A stretch of 7,175 nt of DNA from DAOUBP01 sp034432655. GTDB lineage: Bacteria; Chloroflexota; Anaerolineae; CG2-30-64-16. Shown piece after piece: positions 6,608-7,175 of the stretch (position 1 is the stretch's first letter; the number at the start of each line of letters is the position of its first letter). A program made the position numbers and the translations under genes. Under the pieces are notes generated by a model. It saw only the letters and a program-made list of their open reading frames with translations. It did not search any database and was not told where the DNA came from. The stretch is from contig DAOUBP010000141.1 of assembly GCA_034432655.1 (NCBI GenBank), positions 1-7,175 on the forward strand, read 5' to 3'.

Positions 6608-7175
6608 ATGCCTAGCCTCATTGACTCTATGCGCCAGAAGGCGGACCAGGCCGCGCTGGAGGCGGACAAGCTGATGCGCATCCGCCGCGAGCAGGGTGCC
6701 ATTGATCAGTTGCGCCGGGACATCAAGGCGCAACTGGACGCGCTGGGCCAGGCCGCGCTGACGGCCTATCGCGCAGGCGAGATCGCCCATCCGCAGTTGG
6801 TGAGCATCTGCCAACAGATAGATGCCCTGAACGAGCAAATTGCCCAGCGGGAGGCGCGCATCGAGCAGATCCGGGCGGAGAAGCTGGCGCCCCCGCCGGC
6901 CCCGCCGACGGCCGGGCCATCTATCCCCTGCCCGAACTGCAGGCAACGTATTCCGGCCGAGGCCAGGTTCTGCCCAGCCTGCGGCTACCAGATTCCCCCG
7001 CCGGCGCCGGCCGAGGGGGTCTGCGCGGCCTGCGGCAGCCCCATGCCGGCCGCGGCGCAGTTCTGTCCCACCTGTGGCGCGCGGCGGGCGCCAGCCCCGC
7101 CCCCTCCGCCGCCTCCACCCCCGCAGACGATCCGCTGTGCGGGCTGCGGCGCCGAGCTGCCCGCCACGGCGGTCT
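6608..7175 (+). CDS. Coiled-coil protein with multiple zinc ribbons (3' end beyond window)
   Basis: The first 189 residues are present and the frame is still open at the window edge. Residues 1-92 (MPSLIDSMRQ onward) are charged and helical with a heptad-like pattern (DALNEQIAQREARIEQIRAE), so probably a coiled coil. They are followed by zinc ribbons on proline-rich linkers: C108-x2-C111-x10-C122-x2-C125, C139-x2-C142-x10-C153-x2-C156, and the first half of a third at C177-x2-C180. The linker at 161-172 ends in nine consecutive prolines, which would normally need elongation factor P for smooth translation. There is no signal peptide or membrane segment in the visible part. Codons end in G or C far more often than in the two genes upstream. 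The ribbons probably bind structural zinc and act in protein assembly; the specific role is unknown. Later domains could change this view. Confidence 0.9.
   Translation, partial: MPSLIDSMRQKADQAALEADKLMRIRREQGAIDQLRRDIKAQLDALGQAALTAYRAGEIAHPQLVSICQQIDALNEQIAQREARIEQIRAEKLAPPPAPPTAGPSIPCPNCRQRIPAEARFCPACGYQIPPPAPAEGVCAACGSPMPAAAQFCPTCGARRAPAPPPPPPPPPQTIRCAGCGAELPATAV

Noticed and set aside
6970..7167. Antisense frames rich in glycine and arginine over the last gene
   Set aside because: They are shadows of the proline and alanine codons of the zinc-ribbon protein on the + strand.

Overview
The window looks like a piece of a chromosome from a filamentous-type bacterium of the phylum Chloroflexota. 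This is an inference. It rests on a secreted multidomain protein with a long Thr/Pro linker built on TPT/TATPT units, a hydrophobic LP-V-R motif of the kind common in secreted proteins of that phylum, moderately high GC, and strong Shine-Dalgarno sites. No rRNA, tRNA, CRISPR array, transposase or phage gene is visible.

Layout, all on the + strand. (1) Bases 1-151 hold the GC-rich 3' end of an upstream gene that reads well only if one base is removed from a GGGG run at 38-41. (2) Bases 234-3851 encode a 1205-residue exported protein: signal peptide, choice-of-anchor-L-like domain, Thr/Pro linker, von Willebrand A (VWA) domain with a MIDAS metal site, several beta-sandwich modules, a carboxypeptidase-regulatory-like domain and a C-terminal YfaP/DUF2135-like domain. 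(3) Bases 3852-4044 are a 193-base intergenic region dense in inverted repeats. It has two mutually exclusive small hairpins followed by an 82-base nested palindrome. (4) Bases 4045-5328 encode a 427-residue protein with no signal peptide that I read as two tandem YbjN-like domains. (5) Bases 5385-6488 encode a 367-residue protein with an N-terminal helical region, a central membrane hairpin and a C-terminal CxxC...CxxC zinc ribbon. (6) From 6608 to the window edge is the start of a coiled-coil protein with at least three zinc-ribbon modules separated by proline-rich linkers. A plausible promoter at 6553-6581 lies just before it.

The 4045-5328 and 5385-6488 genes lie 56 bases apart with no visible promoter or terminator between them and probably form one transcript. 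Their proteins begin with the same kind of N-terminal module (M-[SG]-W-[LF]-[DN]-x-[LM], later [KR]-Q-x-Y-x-E-A-x-A) although the rest of the two proteins is unrelated. This suggests co-targeting to one place, perhaps the membrane or a shared partner. The following gene carries the same class of zinc ribbon as the 5385-6488 protein. The three intracellular genes may therefore act as a membrane-associated scaffold or chaperone set, next to a large surface protein; that functional link is a hypothesis only.
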